NCBI GenBank assembly: GCA_013151785.1
Contig: JAADHP010000146.1
Span: forward strand, 1-6,692
DNA: 6,692 bases
Direction: 5' to 3'
DNA from: Nitrospirota bacterium
Lineage (GTDB): Bacteria; Nitrospirota; Thermodesulfovibrionia; Thermodesulfovibrionales; JdFR-85
How positions within the stretch are numbered: position 1 is the stretch's first letter; each line of letters begins with the position of its first letter. Under the pieces are notes generated by a model. The model was not told the origin of the DNA. It saw only the letters and a program-made list of their open reading frames with translations, and did no database searches. Shown here in pieces: positions 6,589 to 6,692 of the stretch. Made by a program: the position numbers and the translations under genes.

Positions 6589-6689
6589 GGCTTCTGCCCC
6601 GAAAAGTCTACGACTTTTCGGGGAGCCCCATGCTCCGAGGAGAAAATCAGGTTCACCCTCCTGGTGAACCTCTTTGATTTTCTGAAGCC
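6589..6689. repeat. Nested palindromic element (multi-hairpin; candidate dispersed repeat or structured RNA)
   Basis: Three levels of pairing are visible. Hairpin A is a perfect 12-bp stem, CCCCGAAAAGTC (6597-6608) with GACTTTTCGGGG (6612-6623), closed by a 3-base loop. Compound hairpin B has a 9-bp outer stem (AGAAAATCA 6641-6649 with TGATTTTCT 6675-6683) and, inside it, an 8-bp stem (GGTTCACC 6650-6657 with GGTGAACC 6663-6670). Four unpaired bases (TCTT, 6671-6674) lie on one side. GGCTTC (6589-6594) can pair with GAAGCC (6684-6689) and so enclose A and B. A small stem, GGAGC 6622-6626 with GCTCC 6632-6636, could form between them but competes with the base of A. There is no T-tract after A on either strand, so A is not a standard terminator. 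The strand of any RNA is undecided. Confidence 0.6.
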
Positions 6690-6692
6690 CTT

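Noticed and set aside
6597..6623. Hairpin A as the rho-independent terminator of the operon
   Set aside because: Strong stem but no T-tract on either strand.
6579..6668. + strand ATG mini-frame of 29 codons through hairpin A
   Set aside because: No ribosome binding site, and its sequence is dictated by the palindrome.
6472..6692. + strand frame open for 73 codons to the window end, with GTG at 6517 and 6532
   Set aside because: No ribosome binding site or ATG, unlikely composition, and half of it is palindrome; a frame this long is not rare across six frames.

Overview
The window suggests a Gram-negative, sigma54-using bacterium with a type IV pilus or type II secretion apparatus. The signs are an NtrC-type regulator and a prepilin peptidase. 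Frequent AGA/AGG arginine codons, a moderately AT-leaning composition and the gene order would suit a deep-branching lineage such as Nitrospirota or a Desulfobacterota-like group. No marker here settles the taxonomy, so that placement is a low-confidence inference. All six genes are on the + strand and packed tightly.

Bases 1-1613 hold a signalling pair: the 3' part of an NtrC-family response regulator (receiver, AAA+ and Fis-type HTH), cut by the left edge, then a stand-alone receiver protein 11 bases later. Bases 1614-1718 form a control region. It has sigma70-like promoter elements and an intrinsic terminator-like hairpin whose U-tract runs almost into the rimP start codon, with no Shine-Dalgarno sequence.

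Bases 1719-6482 read as one likely transcription unit: rimP (30S maturation), nusA (transcription elongation and termination factor), recG (fork-remodelling helicase), a 106-residue charged coiled-coil protein of unknown function, and a pilD-type prepilin peptidase. Junctions are a 4-base overlap (rimP/nusA), 16 bases (nusA/recG), 10 bases (recG/orf106) and a 1-base overlap (orf106/pilD). infB, the usual neighbour downstream of nusA, is absent and recG takes its place.

Bases 6483-6692 contain no convincing gene. The last 100 bases form a nested palindromic element: a perfect 12-bp hairpin, a two-tier compound hairpin and a 6-bp pairing that can enclose both. It looks like a dispersed repeat or a structured RNA rather than a simple terminator.

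I do not see a clear new defence or mobile system. The points most worth a second look are the attenuator-like rimP-nusA leader, the nested palindrome at the right edge, the nusA-recG order, and the unknown protein coupled to pilD.
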